Shown piece after piece: positions 43,559 to 53,371 of a DNA stretch of 64,000 nucleotides. The stretch is taken from the NCBI RefSeq assembly GCF_010728325.1, contig NZ_AP022570.1, positions 4,154,001 to 4,218,000 on the forward strand. The letters run 5' to 3'. The notes beneath the pieces are model-generated. The model searched no databases and had not been told where the DNA came from. It saw only the letters and a program-made list of their open reading frames with translations. This stretch comes from Mycolicibacterium poriferae (GTDB taxonomy: Bacteria; Actinomycetota; Actinomycetes; Mycobacteriales; Mycobacteriaceae). The position numbers and the translations under genes were made by a program. Position 1 is the stretch's first letter, and every line of letters begins with the position of its first letter.

Positions 43559-44109
43559 AGCTGGTCGCGTTCGACGATGTCATCGAAATAGCGGGACTTG
43601 TCGAGCAGCCTGCGGTCCTTCTCGGTCTGGCGGTCCAGGTGATAGGCCTGCACCTGTTCGGCCACCCACTCCTCGAGCAGCTCACGCTGCAGCGCGAACA
43701 TCTCTTTTTCCTCGTCCGGTTCGGCGTGGTCGTACCCGAGCAGGTGCAGCACCCCGTGCACGGTGAGCAGGGCCAGTTCCTGGCCCAGCGAATGTCCCTG
43801 GTCGGCGGCCTGCTTGCCGGCGAACTCCGGGCACAGCACGATGTCGCCGAGCATGGCCGGCCCGGGCTCCGGCGCGTCGGGACGTCCGCCGGGCTCGAGT
43901 TCGTCCATCGGAAAGCTCATCACGTCGGTCGGACCGGGTAGGTCCATCCAGCGCATGTGCAGGTCGGCCATCGCCGCGCTGTCGAGCAGCACCATCGACA
44001 GTTCGGCGGCGGGGTTGACGTCCATCTTGCGGATCACGAATCGGGCGACGCTGATCAGTTCCTCTTCGGAAACGTCGATGCCCGATTCGTTGGACACCTC
44101 AATGCTCAT
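43555..44109 (-). CDS. ybeY: Endoribonuclease YbeY
   Basis: 184 residues. rRNA maturation and ribosome quality control metallo-RNase. The zinc motif [16 protein letters not shown] has the H-x3-H-x5-H spacing of YbeY. Other features: [11 protein letters not shown] and GDIVLCPE. It follows phoH by eight bases and overlaps the next gene by four. Confidence 0.94.
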   Translation of the reverse strand: MSIEVSNESGIDVSEEELISVARFVIRKMDVNPAAELSMVLLDSAAMADLHMRWMDLPGPTDVMSFPMDELEPGGRPDAPEPGPAMLGDIVLCPEFAGKQAADQGHSLGQELALLTVHGVLHLLGYDHAEPDEEKEMFALQRELLEEWVAEQVQAYHLDRQTEKDRRLLDKSRYFDDIVERDQL

Positions 44110-44117
44110 CGTGCGTG

Positions 44118-46226
44118 CTACCGCCTCGGCCGACCGGTCGGGCCCGACGCCCGGCGTTGGGCCCGGTTCATCAGGGTCGGCTCCTCGGAGCGCGCGTAGG
44201 CGTCGACGATCTCGGACACCAGTCGGTGCCGGACCACGTCGGCGCTGGTGAGCTCGGCGAAGTGGATGTCGTCGATGCCGTCGAGGATGCGCATCGCCGC
44301 ACGCAATCCCGACGCCGCCCCACCGGGCAGGTCGACCTGCGTGATGTCGCCTGTCACAACGATTTTCGAGCCGAAACCGAGCCGGGTCAGGAACATCTTC
44401 ATCTGCTCGGCGGTGGTGTTCTGCGCCTCGTCGAGGATGATGAACGCATCGTTCAGGGTGTTATGGGTCAGCAGAAAATCCTCGGTGACATACAGCGAAT
44501 CCGCTGCCGCGACTCGAATGCAGACGGCTTCCTCTGTGCCCACCGGCTCGATTCGATCGATGAAGCGCATCGGTCTGCCACCGCCGGTGGCGTCGTACTT
44601 GGCAATTTTGCGCGGCAGGCGGAACGGGACGATGCCTTCGGGGAGGCGGATGTCGAGAATGTGCTCATCCGCGATGTGGTGCACCTCGCGCCCGCGGGCC
44701 AGCCCAGGCTTGCGTCCCAGTGCCTTTCGCGTGCGCCGGTAGACCACGCCACCCAGCGAGCGAACAAGGAATGTCACATCCTCGGCAAGCTGCAGGGACG
44801 CCGTCCCAAACTGAATTCGGCAGGTGCGGTTGTCCTGCGTCACCGGACCGCCGTCGCTGTCCAACAGCCCTTGCAGAACGGCAAGCCGCACTTCTGGCGC
44901 GTTGGCGAGATACTCGAACGGTACGAATTTGTCATCCGACTTCGTCCCCGCCAACGACAGCCGACGTAAACCTTCCGTCAGCGGGTTCTTGCTTCGCCCG
45001 CCTCGTCCCTTAGGGCCAACCAGGACATAGTCGACGTCCGACTTCCGCCGCACGATGATGCCGGGTATGAGCTGCTGTAGTGCATCCGCAAGTTCAGGAT
45101 CTGTAGTCGCGAAGCTGGGCGAGGTGCGCAGCGATAGGCATCCGTCGCCGATCAACAACCCGAGTGCATAGGGATCGATCGGCACTGGTTCCGATTCGAA
45201 GGCGACTGGAGCACTCAACAGCGGCAACTCGTAGCGGTGATAATGCGCCGCCCTGAGGTTGCCGATCATCTCCTTGGTCTCGAGCACCCGCATCGGCTTA
45301 CCGCGACGCTTGCCGTGCCGGGTCTGCACTGCCCAAAGGTGGTCGCCCGAAGCAAGTGTCGAGGCGCCATCCTGGGTGTGCACCCGATAGATCTCTTTGA
45401 ATCCTTGCAGGTAGATACCCAAGACCTCAGTGGGTCGGCCATCGGAGCCGATGACTGCGTCCCCCACCTTCAGGTCCCCGATCGCCCGGAAGCCCCTGGG
45501 TGTCAACACGCGAGTGGACAGTGGCTGCGCTCGGCCACGCATGTATGCCAGCGGCGCCACCTCGATGACCCCGGCACCCATCAGCTTCGGGATCAGCTCG
45601 GGATCCATCATGTCGTGCAGCGCGTCGTAGAGCGGGCGCAGGTAGGGGTCGATCTTCTCACTCAGCGTGCCGGGCAGAAAGCCCAGGCGTTCGCCGGCTT
45701 CAACCGCGGGCCGGGTCAGGATGATGCGGCTGACCTGTTTGGTCTGCAACGCGCTGACGGCCTTGGCCATGGCGAGATACGTCTTGCCGGTGCCGGCCGG
45801 GCCGATGCCGAACACGATGGTGTGGTTGTCGATCGCATCGACGTAGTGCTTCTGGTTCAGCGTCTTGGGCCGGATGGTCTTGCCGCGGCGCGACAAGATG
45901 TCCAGGGTCAGCACTTCGGCCGGGGAGGCTTCGGCGGCACCGGTCAGCATCGCGACGCTGTGCGCGACGGCGTCGGGCGTCAGCCGCTGTCCGCTGCCGA
46001 CGACCTCGACGAGTTCGGAGATCACCCGCTCGGCCAGCGCGACGTCGGCGGGCTCACCGGCCAGCGAAACGGCGTTGCCGCGGACATGGATGTCGGCGGC
46101 GAGCAACCGCTCGAGAGCACGCAGGTTTTCGTCGGAGGACCCCAGCAGGCCCATGACCAGATCGGGCGGAACTGTCATGCTGCTCCGGACTGACTCCGAG
46201 GCGGCGTTCGTCTCGCGGGGCGTCAC
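44118..46226 (-). CDS. phoH: PhoH-family ATPase interrupted by an intein
   Basis: 702 residues, of which 357 are an intein (residues 233-589); the spliced product is 345 residues, near the usual size. The N-terminal part holds an RNA/KH-like region and the P-loop GPAGTGKTY (about 142-150); the C-terminal extein starts [16 protein letters not shown] with the Walker B. The intein therefore separates Walker A from Walker B, right at the conserved LAYMRGR-TLNDAF joint. The host protein is non-functional unless splicing occurs. Start GTG 46226 matches the M. tuberculosis PhoH1 N-terminus as I recall it. PhoH proteins are RNA-linked ATPases, often next to ybeY. Confidence 0.95.
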   Translation of the reverse strand: MTPRETNAASESVRSSMTVPPDLVMGLLGSSDENLRALERLLAADIHVRGNAVSLAGEPADVALAERVISELVEVVGSGQRLTPDAVAHSVAMLTGAAEASPAEVLTLDILSRRGKTIRPKTLNQKHYVDAIDNHTIVFGIGPAGTGKTYLAMAKAVSALQTKQVSRIILTRPAVEAGERLGFLPGTLSEKIDPYLRPLYDALHDMMDPELIPKLMGAGVIEVAPLAYMRGRAQPLSTRVLTPRGFRAIGDLKVGDAVIGSDGRPTEVLGIYLQGFKEIYRVHTQDGASTLASGDHLWAVQTRHGKRRGKPMRVLETKEMIGNLRAAHYHRYELPLLSAPVAFESEPVPIDPYALGLLIGDGCLSLRTSPSFATTDPELADALQQLIPGIIVRRKSDVDYVLVGPKGRGGRSKNPLTEGLRRLSLAGTKSDDKFVPFEYLANAPEVRLAVLQGLLDSDGGPVTQDNRTCRIQFGTASLQLAEDVTFLVRSLGGVVYRRTRKALGRKPGLARGREVHHIADEHILDIRLPEGIVPFRLPRKIAKYDATGGGRPMRFIDRIEPVGTEEAVCIRVAAADSLYVTEDFLLTHNTLNDAFIILDEAQNTTAEQMKMFLTRLGFGSKIVVTGDITQVDLPGGAASGLRAAMRILDGIDDIHFAELTSADVVRHRLVSEIVDAYARSEEPTLMNRAQRRASGPTGRPRR
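44460..45530 (-). mobile_element. Class 3 intein with LAGLIDADG homing endonuclease in phoH
   Basis: 357 residues, from Ala1 ([14 protein letters not shown]) to the Asn before Thr+1. It lacks a Cys, Ser or Thr at position 1. It has the class 3 WCT set: Trp298 at block B position 12 (GDHLWAV), Cys569 at block F position 4 (EEAVCIRV) and Thr587 before the penultimate His588-Asn589. Homing endonuclease motifs [10 protein letters not shown] and [10 protein letters not shown] keep their acidic residues. The DNA is less GC-rich than phoH itself. Confidence 0.93.
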
Positions 46227-46307
46227 GTGGAGTTTTCTGCCTGCTTCCTGGGTTCTGGGTCGGGTCAGCCCAGTTTAGCGCCGCCCACCGTCACCACCCA
46301 ATGCGTA

Positions 46308-49169
46308 TTACCGGCGCCCTGCCGTCGTGCCCACGGGCGTGCGAAGCGGCCGGTTGCGCACCACCTGCGGCCACCAGAACCAGCGGCCCAGCAGCGTCGC
46401 GATCGCCGGCATCATGAACGCCCGCACCACGAAGGTGTCGAACAACAGACCGAGCCCGATCGTGGTGCCGACCTGGGCGATCACCCGCAGGTCGCTGACG
46501 ACCATGGAGGCCATCGTGAGGGCGAACACCACGCCCGCCAGCGTGACCACGCTGCCGGTGCCCCCGATCGAGCGGATGATGCCGGTCTTGATCCCGGCGC
46601 CGATCTCCTCCTTGAACCGCGACACCAGCAGCAGGTTGTAGTCCGATCCGACGGCGATGAGCGCGATGATGGACATGACCAGCACCATCCAGTGCAGTTC
46701 GATGCCGATGATGTGCTGCCAGATCAACACCGAGACGCCGAACGACGCCCCCAGCGACAGGATCACGGTGCCGACGATGACCAGCGAGGCGACCAGGCTG
46801 CGGGTCAGCAGCAGCATGACCATGAGGACCAGGGTCAGCGCGGCGAGGATGGCGATCATCATGTCGTAGCGCGACCCGTCGGACATGTCCTTGAATGTCG
46901 CCGCGGTGCCGCCGAGCTGGATCTTCGCGTCCTCCAGCGGTGTGCCCTTGAGCGCCTCGATGGCGGCGATCTTGATCGGTTCGACCCGCGCGAGCGCCTC
47001 GGGTGAGGTCGGGTCGCCGCGGTGGGAGACCAACAGTCGCACGGTCTTGCCGTCGGGTGAGAAGAAGCTCTCCATCGCCTGCTGGAAGTCCTTGTTCTCG
47101 AACACCTCCGGCGGCAGATAGAACGAGTCGTCGTTGTTGGCCGCGTCGAACGACTTCCCCATCGCCGTGGAGTTCTCGCTCATCTCGTCCATCTGGTCGT
47201 AGAACCCGCCCATGGTGGCGTAGGTGGTGAGCATCATGTGCCGCATGCTCTCCATGGTTTCGATCATCGGCGGGAACGTGGCGAGCATCTGCGGCAGCAG
47301 CGACCGCATGGTCTCCATGTTCACCAGCGCCTTGTCGAACGAGTCGGTCATGGTGCTGATGCCGTCCATCGAGTCGAACAACGACCGGAACGTCCAGCAC
47401 ATCGGGATGTTGTAGCAGTGCGGTTCCCAGTAGAAGTAGTTCCGGATGGGGCGGAACTGGTCGTCGAAGTTGGCGATCATGTCGCGGATCTGGTGCACCG
47501 TCTGCTGCATGTCGTTGAAGTCGTCGATCATCACCGTGGTGACGTTCGACAACTGCGTCATCAGGCCGTACATGGTGCGCATCGTGCCGATGGTGCGGGC
47601 CAGCTCGTCGGCCTGGCTGCGCATGTCCTCCATGCGGTCCTGCATCAGCTTCATGTTCTGCTGCTGGCCGACGCCCTGCATGCTGATCAGGAACGGGATC
47701 GAGGTGTTCTCGATCGGGGCGCCGTCCGGGCGGGTCGGCGCCTGGACCCGCGCGACCCCCTCGACACCGAACACGCGTTTCGCGAGACGGTCCAACACCA
47801 GGAAATCTGTCGGGTTACGCAGGTCGTGGTCCGCCTCGACGAGCAGGATCTCCGGGCTCATCCGGGACAGCGAGAAGTGCTCGGTGGCGGCCCGCAGGCC
47901 GGCGTTCGCCGGAATCGAGTCCGGGACGTAGCGGGTGTCGTCGTAGCTGGTCTGATAGCCGGGCAGCGCGGCCAACCCGATGAAGGACAGCGCCAGCGAT
48001 GCGACGAGGATGGGCCCGGGCCAGCGGACCACCATGGTGCCGACGCGACGCCAGGCGCGGATCCGCATGGCGCGCTTGGGTTCGAGCAGGTCGAACCGGC
48101 TGCCCACGGTCACGATCGCCGGGCCGAGGGTGAGCGCGACGGCCATCCCGGCCAGCGTGCCCACCCCGCAGGGCACACCCATGCTCTGGAAGTAGGGCAT
48201 GCGCGTGAACGACAGGCAGAACATCGCGCCGGCGATGGTCAGACCCGAACCCAGCACGACGGGTGCCGTGCCGTGGAACATCTCGTAGTACGCCTCTTCG
48301 TGGGTGGCGCCCGCGGTTCGGGCTTCCTGGTAGCGCCCGACCAAGAAGATCGCGTAGTCGGTACCCGCTGCGACGGCCAGCGAGATCAGCAGATTCGTCG
48401 CGTACGTCGACAGCCCGATGAGCTCGTAGTGCGCCATTGCCGCGACGACGCTTCGCGCCAGACCGAGCTGGACGAGGACCACCACGAGCAGGAGCAGCAC
48501 GGTCGGGATGGAGCGGTAGAAGAACAGCAGCAGCACGATGATCACGCAGAAGGTGACCAGCAGCACCAGCGCCATGCTGCTCTCGCCGGCGATGTTGACG
48601 TCGGCGGTCATCGGCGCGGGCCCGGTGACGTGCACCCGCACGCCGGGCGGCGGCGGTGAGTTGGCGACGATGTCCCGCACGGCCGCGACGGCCTCGTTGG
48701 ACTCGGCCTCGCCCATGTTGCCGGCGAGGTTCAGCGTGGCGTACGCCGCGCGGCCGTCGGAGCTCTGCGCCGCGGCCTCGGTCAGCGGGTCACCCCAGGT
48801 GTCCTGAATGTTGCGGACATGCTCGGGTGCCGCCTCCAGCTTGTCGATCAGCTGATCGTAGTAGGCGCGGGCGTCGTCACCGAGGGGCTGATCGTTCTCG
48901 CTCTCCAGCACGATCAACGCGACCGAATCCGACTCGGACTCCTCGAACAGTCGGCCCATGTCGGACATGGCCTGCATCGACGGCGCATTGCTCGGGCTCA
49001 TCGAGACCGAGTTCTTCGCGGCGACGACCTCCAGCTGGGGTACCAGCACGTTCAGCGCCACGAGCAGCAGCGTCCAACCGAGGATGATGGGTATGGCCAG
49101 CCGCCGGATCCACCGCGCCAGGGACCGCGGCCGGCGCAGCTCTTCGCTGCGGTTGCCGGCGGCGTTCAT
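46308..49169 (-). CDS. MmpL-family RND transporter
   Basis: 953 residues from ATG 49169, which overlaps the mmpS stop (ATGA). Twelve predicted helices with two large periplasmic loops; the second is Met-rich and helical (MRDMRSQADELARTIGTM..., MDEMSENSTAMG). Proton-relay Asp-Tyr pairs are in GTDYAIFLVGRYQEAR and GSDYNLLLVSRFKEE. Closest in style to MmpL4/MmpL5, which export siderophores. Adjacent mmpS, the upstream IdeR box and the mbt cluster 7 kb away support a carboxymycobactin/mycobactin role; this is inferred. Confidence 0.9.
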   Translation of the reverse strand: MNAAGNRSEELRRPRSLARWIRRLAIPIILGWTLLLVALNVLVPQLEVVAAKNSVSMSPSNAPSMQAMSDMGRLFEESESDSVALIVLESENDQPLGDDARAYYDQLIDKLEAAPEHVRNIQDTWGDPLTEAAAQSSDGRAAYATLNLAGNMGEAESNEAVAAVRDIVANSPPPPGVRVHVTGPAPMTADVNIAGESSMALVLLVTFCVIIVLLLFFYRSIPTVLLLLVVVLVQLGLARSVVAAMAHYELIGLSTYATNLLISLAVAAGTDYAIFLVGRYQEARTAGATHEEAYYEMFHGTAPVVLGSGLTIAGAMFCLSFTRMPYFQSMGVPCGVGTLAGMAVALTLGPAIVTVGSRFDLLEPKRAMRIRAWRRVGTMVVRWPGPILVASLALSFIGLAALPGYQTSYDDTRYVPDSIPANAGLRAATEHFSLSRMSPEILLVEADHDLRNPTDFLVLDRLAKRVFGVEGVARVQAPTRPDGAPIENTSIPFLISMQGVGQQQNMKLMQDRMEDMRSQADELARTIGTMRTMYGLMTQLSNVTTVMIDDFNDMQQTVHQIRDMIANFDDQFRPIRNYFYWEPHCYNIPMCWTFRSLFDSMDGISTMTDSFDKALVNMETMRSLLPQMLATFPPMIETMESMRHMMLTTYATMGGFYDQMDEMSENSTAMGKSFDAANNDDSFYLPPEVFENKDFQQAMESFFSPDGKTVRLLVSHRGDPTSPEALARVEPIKIAAIEALKGTPLEDAKIQLGGTAATFKDMSDGSRYDMMIAILAALTLVLMVMLLLTRSLVASLVIVGTVILSLGASFGVSVLIWQHIIGIELHWMVLVMSIIALIAVGSDYNLLLVSRFKEEIGAGIKTGIIRSIGGTGSVVTLAGVVFALTMASMVVSDLRVIAQVGTTIGLGLLFDTFVVRAFMMPAIATLLGRWFWWPQVVRNRPLRTPVGTTAGRR

Positions 49170-49588
49170 CACGCCGCCTTCGTGAAGCAGTAGATGTAGG
49201 CGCTGACGTTGGTGATGGTGCGTTCGTCCTTGACCTCTCCGTCGGCGGTGATCCGGCATCCGATGAAGTCACCGTCGCCCTGCGCCACGACGTTTCCCGA
49301 CATCGCCGGAGAGTCGGTCTCGACGTCGATCGACCACGGCAGGGCGGCTCCGACGATCTGGTTGGGGTCGCCCTCGGCGTCGACGTAGTTGATGTCGGCG
49401 ACCGCGCCCGGCTCACCCCAGACCTCGTAGCGCACGATCTTCGGATCGGACTTGTTCGCGTCCTCGGTCATACTTCCGCTGTAGGTCGGCAGCGGGTTGG
49501 CCGCGAACATGCTCCGCAGCCGCCAGACGGCGAAGCCGCTGACGACGAGCACCATCACCAGGACGAGCGGCAGCCACGCTCGGGTCAA
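49169..49588 (-). CDS. MmpS-family accessory membrane protein
   Basis: 139 residues from TTG 49588. One N-terminal transmembrane helix (WLPLVLVMVLVVSGFAVWRLRSMF) and an external beta-rich domain (KIVRYEVWGEPGAVADINYVDAEGDPNQIVGAALPW...CRITADGEVKDERTITNVSAYIYCF) with one Cys pair. The best-placed ribosome binding site (AGAAGGGA) lies before an in-frame ATT at 49600 rather than before the TTG, and starting there would give the usual MmpS N-terminus ILTRLTRAW. Acts with MmpL in export. Operon behind the IdeR box. Confidence 0.9.
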   Translation of the reverse strand: MTRAWLPLVLVMVLVVSGFAVWRLRSMFAANPLPTYSGSMTEDANKSDPKIVRYEVWGEPGAVADINYVDAEGDPNQIVGAALPWSIDVETDSPAMSGNVVAQGDGDFIGCRITADGEVKDERTITNVSAYIYCFTKAA

Positions 49589-49651
49589 ACGGGTGAGAAT
49601 CGGGGGTCCCTTCTCTGCTGGCCCACGGCCCTCGACATACAGATCAGCTCA

Positions 49652-49670
49652 GAAGGGAAGGCTAACCTAT
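49652..49670. promoter_or_regulatory. IdeR (iron-dependent repressor) box
   Basis: GAAGGGAAGGCTAACCTAT matches 14 of 19 positions of the consensus TTAGGTTAGGCTAACCTAA, with 11 of 12 in the right part. It lies about 64 bp upstream of the mmpS TTG. IdeR-Fe2+ should repress mmpS-mmpL when iron is sufficient. Confidence 0.82.
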
Positions 49671-49710
49671 CTAGACCGGGGGCAGTGAGCTACCCCGCCC
49701 GCACCGAAAT

Positions 49711-49810
49711 GTCAGCGCCCCATCGCCATGTCAGGCGCCCACCGCCATGTCAGCGCGCCCCCAGCGCAAGGTCAGCACCCCCAGCGCGAGGTCAGCACCC
49801 CCAGCGCTCC
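49711..49810. repeat. Five ~20-bp tandem repeats across the rsmE stop
   Basis: Units start at 49711, 49730, 49749, 49771 and 49791 with GTCAG and a C-rich body; the last two are closest (GTCAGCACCCCCAGCGCGAG and GTCAGCACCCCCAGCGCTCC). The rsmE stop (49772-49774) is in the fourth unit, so one unit encodes the protein end and the others follow it. Confidence 0.82.
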
Positions 49811-50503
49811 CAGCGCCACCGCCGCTGCCGTCGACGTGCGCAGCACGGTCGGACCCAACCGCACCGCGAGTGCACCCGCGTCGGTCAGCGCCGCGAGTTC
49901 GTCCTCGGCGACGCCGCCCTCCGGACCGACGACCAACGTCAGCGACACCGCATCGGCCAGCGGCAGCTCTGTCAGCGATACGGTGGCCGACTCGTGCAGC
50001 ACCAGCGTCGTCGGGCCCGCCCCAGCGGCCAGCTGCGCCGTCGTGACGACACCCTCGACGGTCGGGATGTGCGGGCGACGAGACTGCCGCGACGCGGCCC
50101 GCGCCACCGCCTGCCATCTGCGCACGCCTTTGTCGACGCGGGCGGCCCCGTCCCAGCGCGCGACGCAGCGGGCGGCCTGCCAGGCCACGAACGCGTCGGC
50201 ACCGGCCTCGGTGGCCAGCTCGATCGCGAGTTCGGAACGGTCCGATTTGGGCAGCGCCTGCGCGACGGTGACGGTCGGTGACGGAGGCGCCACGACCCGG
50301 CGGTCCAACACCCGCGCGCTCAGCCGCCCCTTGGCAACCTCGGCGACCTCGCAGTGCGCCACGGTGCCGGCGCCGTCGCTGAGGTCGAGTTGTTCCCCTC
50401 GCCGGGTGCGGCGCACGTTGGCGGCGTGGAAGCCCTCGTCGCCGTCGACGACGACGACGTCACCCACGCCGGGTACGGCGTCGACGTAGAAGAGACTGCG
50501 CAC
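49772..50503 (-). CDS. rsmE: 16S rRNA m3U1498 methyltransferase RsmE
   Basis: 243 residues from GTG 50503. N-terminal PUA-like domain and SPOUT C-terminal domain; the SAM-binding trefoil knot shows [91 protein letters not shown] completes the family pattern. Follows dnaJ2 by five bases. The C-terminus is made by a tandem repeat unit. Confidence 0.92.
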   Translation of the reverse strand: MRSLFYVDAVPGVGDVVVVDGDEGFHAANVRRTRRGEQLDLSDGAGTVAHCEVAEVAKGRLSARVLDRRVVAPPSPTVTVAQALPKSDRSELAIELATEAGADAFVAWQAARCVARWDGAARVDKGVRRWQAVARAASRQSRRPHIPTVEGVVTTAQLAAGAGPTTLVLHESATVSLTELPLADAVSLTLVVGPEGGVAEDELAALTDAGALAVRLGPTVLRTSTAAAVALGALGVLTSRWGC

Positions 50504-50508
50504 TGCCG

Positions 50509-51663
50509 CTAGCGGCCGGTGAACGTCTCACGCAGCCGCGAGAACAGACCGCCGGCGCCGTGCGACGAGTTGTTCGACTTGGCCGAGCGCACCTCGGCGG
50601 TGTCGCGGCTGCGTTCCTGCAGGGCGCGCAGCAGTTCGACGTCCTCATGGTCCAGCCGCGAGGGCACCACGACGTCGATGTGCGCATGCAGGTCGCCGCG
50701 CACCCCGGAACGCAGGTGCGGCATGCCGTGGCCGCGCAGCGTGGTGACCGCGCCGGGCTGCGTGCCCGCGGCGACGGTGATCTCCACCGGACCGTCCAGG
50801 ATGGCGTCGACGGTCACACTGGTGCCCAGCGCGGCGTCGACCATCGGCACCGAGACGGTGCAGTGCAGATCGTCGCCGTCGCGCACGAACACGTCGTGCG
50901 GGCTCTCGTGAACCTCGACGTACAGATCGCCGGCGGGTCCGCCGCCCGGACCGACCTCGCCCTGCGAGGCCAACCGCACCCGCATGCCGTCGCCGACTCC
51001 GGCGGGGATCTTGACGGTGATCTCGCGGCGGGCACGCACGCGACCGTCGCCGGCGCAGCGGTTGCACGGGTCGGGGATGACCTCGCCGACGCCGCCGCAC
51101 ACCGGGCACGGCCGCGACGTCATGACCTGCCCGAGCAGCGAGCGCTGCACGGTCTGGATCTCCCCGCGCCCGCCGCAGGTATCGCAGGTGACCGGGGTCG
51201 AGTTGCCGTGGGTGCCCTTGCCGTGGCACAGGTCGCACAGCACCGCGGTGTCGACCGTGACCTGCTTGGAGATCCCGGTCGCGCACTCGTCGAGGGTCAG
51301 CCGCATCCGCAGCAGCGAATCCGAGCCCGGCCGGACGCGTCCCACCGGGCCACGCCCGGCGGTGCCGCCGCCGAAGAACGCCTCGAACACATCACCCAGG
51401 CCGCCGAAACCGGAGAAACCACCGGCGCCGCCGGCACCTGCGGCCGAGGCCAGTGGATCACCGCCCATGTCGACGATGCGCCGCTTCTCCGGATCGCTGA
51501 GCACCTCGTAGGCGGCGCTGATCTCCTGGAAGCGGGCCTGGGCACCCTCGTCGGGGTTGACGTCGGGGTGCAGTTCACGCGCCAGTTTGCGGTAGGCGCG
51601 CTTGATCTCGGAGTCGCTCGCACCCTGGCTCACTCCGAGCAGCCCGTAATAGTCGCGTGCCAC
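50509..51663 (-). CDS. dnaJ: Chaperone DnaJ2
   Basis: 384 residues. J domain with HPD ([11 protein letters not shown]), a Gly/Phe-rich region ([18 protein letters not shown]), four CxxCxGxG zinc modules ([32 protein letters not shown]) and the C-terminal substrate-binding domains. It stimulates Hsp70 ATPase. Order hrcA-dnaJ-rsmE, all leftward, matches M. tuberculosis dnaJ2 (Rv2373c). Confidence 0.96.
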   Translation of the reverse strand: MARDYYGLLGVSQGASDSEIKRAYRKLARELHPDVNPDEGAQARFQEISAAYEVLSDPEKRRIVDMGGDPLASAAGAGGAGGFSGFGGLGDVFEAFFGGGTAGRGPVGRVRPGSDSLLRMRLTLDECATGISKQVTVDTAVLCDLCHGKGTHGNSTPVTCDTCGGRGEIQTVQRSLLGQVMTSRPCPVCGGVGEVIPDPCNRCAGDGRVRARREITVKIPAGVGDGMRVRLASQGEVGPGGGPAGDLYVEVHESPHDVFVRDGDDLHCTVSVPMVDAALGTSVTVDAILDGPVEITVAAGTQPGAVTTLRGHGMPHLRSGVRGDLHAHIDVVVPSRLDHEDVELLRALQERSRDTAEVRSAKSNNSSHGAGGLFSRLRETFTGR

Positions 51664-51702
51664 GCTTGTACCTTCCCACCCGTTGACTCGACGCTACGCC
51701 GG

Positions 51703-52734
51703 TCAGCGGTTACCTAAGACTTCGCCAATATAGAGAGCAACAGCGGCGACGTTGGCGATGGTTCCCGGATAGTCCATCCGTGTGGGACCCAACACACCCA
51801 TGCCGCCGAACACCTTGCCCGAACTACCGTAGGCCGTGCTGATCACCGAAGTGCCGGCCATCTGCTCGGCCTCGGTTTCGTGCCCGATGCGGACGGTGAC
51901 CTTCCCGGCCTCCTGCTGCTTGGCCAGTAGCCGCAGCACCACCACCTGTTCCTCGAGCGCTTCGAGCACCGAGCGTAGCGAGCCGCCGAAGTCGGCCGTG
52001 TTGCGCGTCAGGTTGGCGGTGCCGCCGAGCATCAGGCGTTCCTCGCTGTGCTCGACGAGGGTCTCCACCAGCACCGTCGCCGACCTGCCCACTGCGTCGG
52101 CCAGACCACCGCTGCCGTTGAGGTGCGACGCCAGGTCGGACACGGCGATCGACGCAGCGGCAAGCGGCTTGCCCTCCAGCGCCTGGCCGAGCAGATCACG
52201 CAGTTGGGTCATCTGCGTGTCGTCGATCGTGTCGCCGAGTTCGACGATGCGCTGATCGACCCGGCCCGAGTCGGTGATCACCACGAGCAGCAGCCGCGCC
52301 GGGCTGAGCTGCACCACCTCGAGGCGCCGCACCGTCGACGTGGACAGCGTCGGGTACTGCACGACGGCCACCTGGCGGGTCAGCTGCGCGAGCAGCCGCA
52401 CCGCGCGGCGCAGGACGTCGTCGAGGTCGACACCCGATTCGAGGAAGTTCAGGATCGCGCGACGCTCGGCACCGGACATGGGCTTGACGTCATCGAGTCG
52501 GTCGACGAACTCTCGATACCCCTTCTCGGTGGGGACCCGGCCCGAGCTGGTGTGCGGCTGGGCGATGTACCCCTCGGCCTCCAGGACGGCCATGTCGTTG
52601 CGGACCGTCGCGCTGGACACCCCGAGGTTGTGCCGCTCCACGAGTGACTTGGAACCGATGGGCTCCTTCGTGGCGACGAAGTCGGCGACGATCGCACGGA
52701 GCACTTCGAAACGACGGTCATCGGCGCTGCCCAC
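51703..52734 (-). CDS. hrcA: Heat-shock repressor HrcA
   Basis: 343 residues. Winged helix-turn-helix at the start ([73 protein letters not shown]), then a GAF-like dimer domain ([27 protein letters not shown]). Binds CIRCE sites upstream of groE genes; no CIRCE is visible in its own promoter region here. Upstream of dnaJ2 by 39 bp. Confidence 0.95.
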   Translation of the reverse strand: MGSADDRRFEVLRAIVADFVATKEPIGSKSLVERHNLGVSSATVRNDMAVLEAEGYIAQPHTSSGRVPTEKGYREFVDRLDDVKPMSGAERRAILNFLESGVDLDDVLRRAVRLLAQLTRQVAVVQYPTLSTSTVRRLEVVQLSPARLLLVVITDSGRVDQRIVELGDTIDDTQMTQLRDLLGQALEGKPLAAASIAVSDLASHLNGSGGLADAVGRSATVLVETLVEHSEERLMLGGTANLTRNTADFGGSLRSVLEALEEQVVVLRLLAKQQEAGKVTVRIGHETEAEQMAGTSVISTAYGSSGKVFGGMGVLGPTRMDYPGTIANVAAVALYIGEVLGNR

Positions 52735-52891
52735 TGTTCACCCACCTCTCAGGATGTGTCCTGGTCGCGTTCATTTTACGGTGACGGTAGGCCTGGGCAC
52801 CGACCGAGCGGTCCGCGCCGCCGCCGCGGCCGGGTTACTGTGCAGGCCGGGGTTGACCACGCAGGGGCACGGGGCGAGCGAAGGCACGGCG

Positions 52892-53191
52892 ATGATCTTC
52901 AAGGGAGTCCGCGACGGCCGACCCTACCCCGACCACGGTCTCACGCATCGGCAGTGGGCGCAGATCCCGCCCCGCCAGATCCGCCTCGACGAGTTGGTGA
53001 TGACGACGACGGTGCTGGCCCTGGACCGGCTGTTGTCGGAGGATTCCACGTTCTACGGCGACCTGTTTCCCCACGCCGTGCGGTGGCGCGGGGACATCTA
53101 CCTCGAGGACGGCCTGCACCGAGCAGTGCGCGCGGCGCTGCGCAACCGCACCGTGCTGCACGCCCGGGTGTTCGACATGGACCCCCGCTGA
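52892..53191 (+). CDS. Conserved mycobacterial hypothetical (Rv2375-like)
   Basis: 99 residues from ATG 52892. GRPYPDHGLTHRQWAQIPPRQIRLDELVMTTTVLALDRLLSEDSTFYGDLFPHAVRWRGDIYLEDGLHRAVRAALRNRTVLHARVFDMD. The last part, GDIYLEDGLHRAVRAALRNR, resembles the ParB-like nuclease core (GxH-R), but the domain is too short to be sure. Divergent from hrcA, at the M. tuberculosis Rv2375 position. Function unknown. Confidence 0.75.
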   Translation: MIFKGVRDGRPYPDHGLTHRQWAQIPPRQIRLDELVMTTTVLALDRLLSEDSTFYGDLFPHAVRWRGDIYLEDGLHRAVRAALRNRTVLHARVFDMDPR

Positions 53192-53212
53192 TCGCGCTCC
53201 CCGCCCGTGGTG

Positions 53213-53270
53213 CGAGGGCGCGTGTCTGTGCAGCGGCATGCCGCAAAAAGTGGCATCTCGCGCGCGCTCG
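53213..53270. repeat. Nested palindromic unit
   Basis: Outer arms CGAGGGCGCG (53213-53222) and CGCGCGCTCG (53261-53270), 9 of 10 paired, around an inner perfect palindrome GCGGCATGCCGC (53233-53244) followed by AAAAAG. Same size, arm bases and short A/T run as the unit at 41881-41936. In the 180-bp gap before the hydrolase gene. Confidence 0.55.
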
Positions 53271-53371
53271 TCCCGCTTGCGCACTCTTGCTTGCCTACTC
53301 CCGCCCGCGCCCGCGCCCGCGCCGGGACAATGATGGTCGTGACGGGACTGTCTTGTGAGCGGGCGATCTGA

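Noticed and set aside
44118..46226. phoH as a gene broken by an insertion
   Set aside because: The frame is open throughout and the insert has all intein splicing residues, so it is an intein and not a disruption.
46227..48659. Long rightward frames over mmpL
   Set aside because: His/Asp/Arg-rich mirror frames of mmpL codons with no domain pattern.
52735..52891. CIRCE operator upstream of hrcA
   Set aside because: No TTAGCACTC-N9-GAGTGCTAA or close variant is present.
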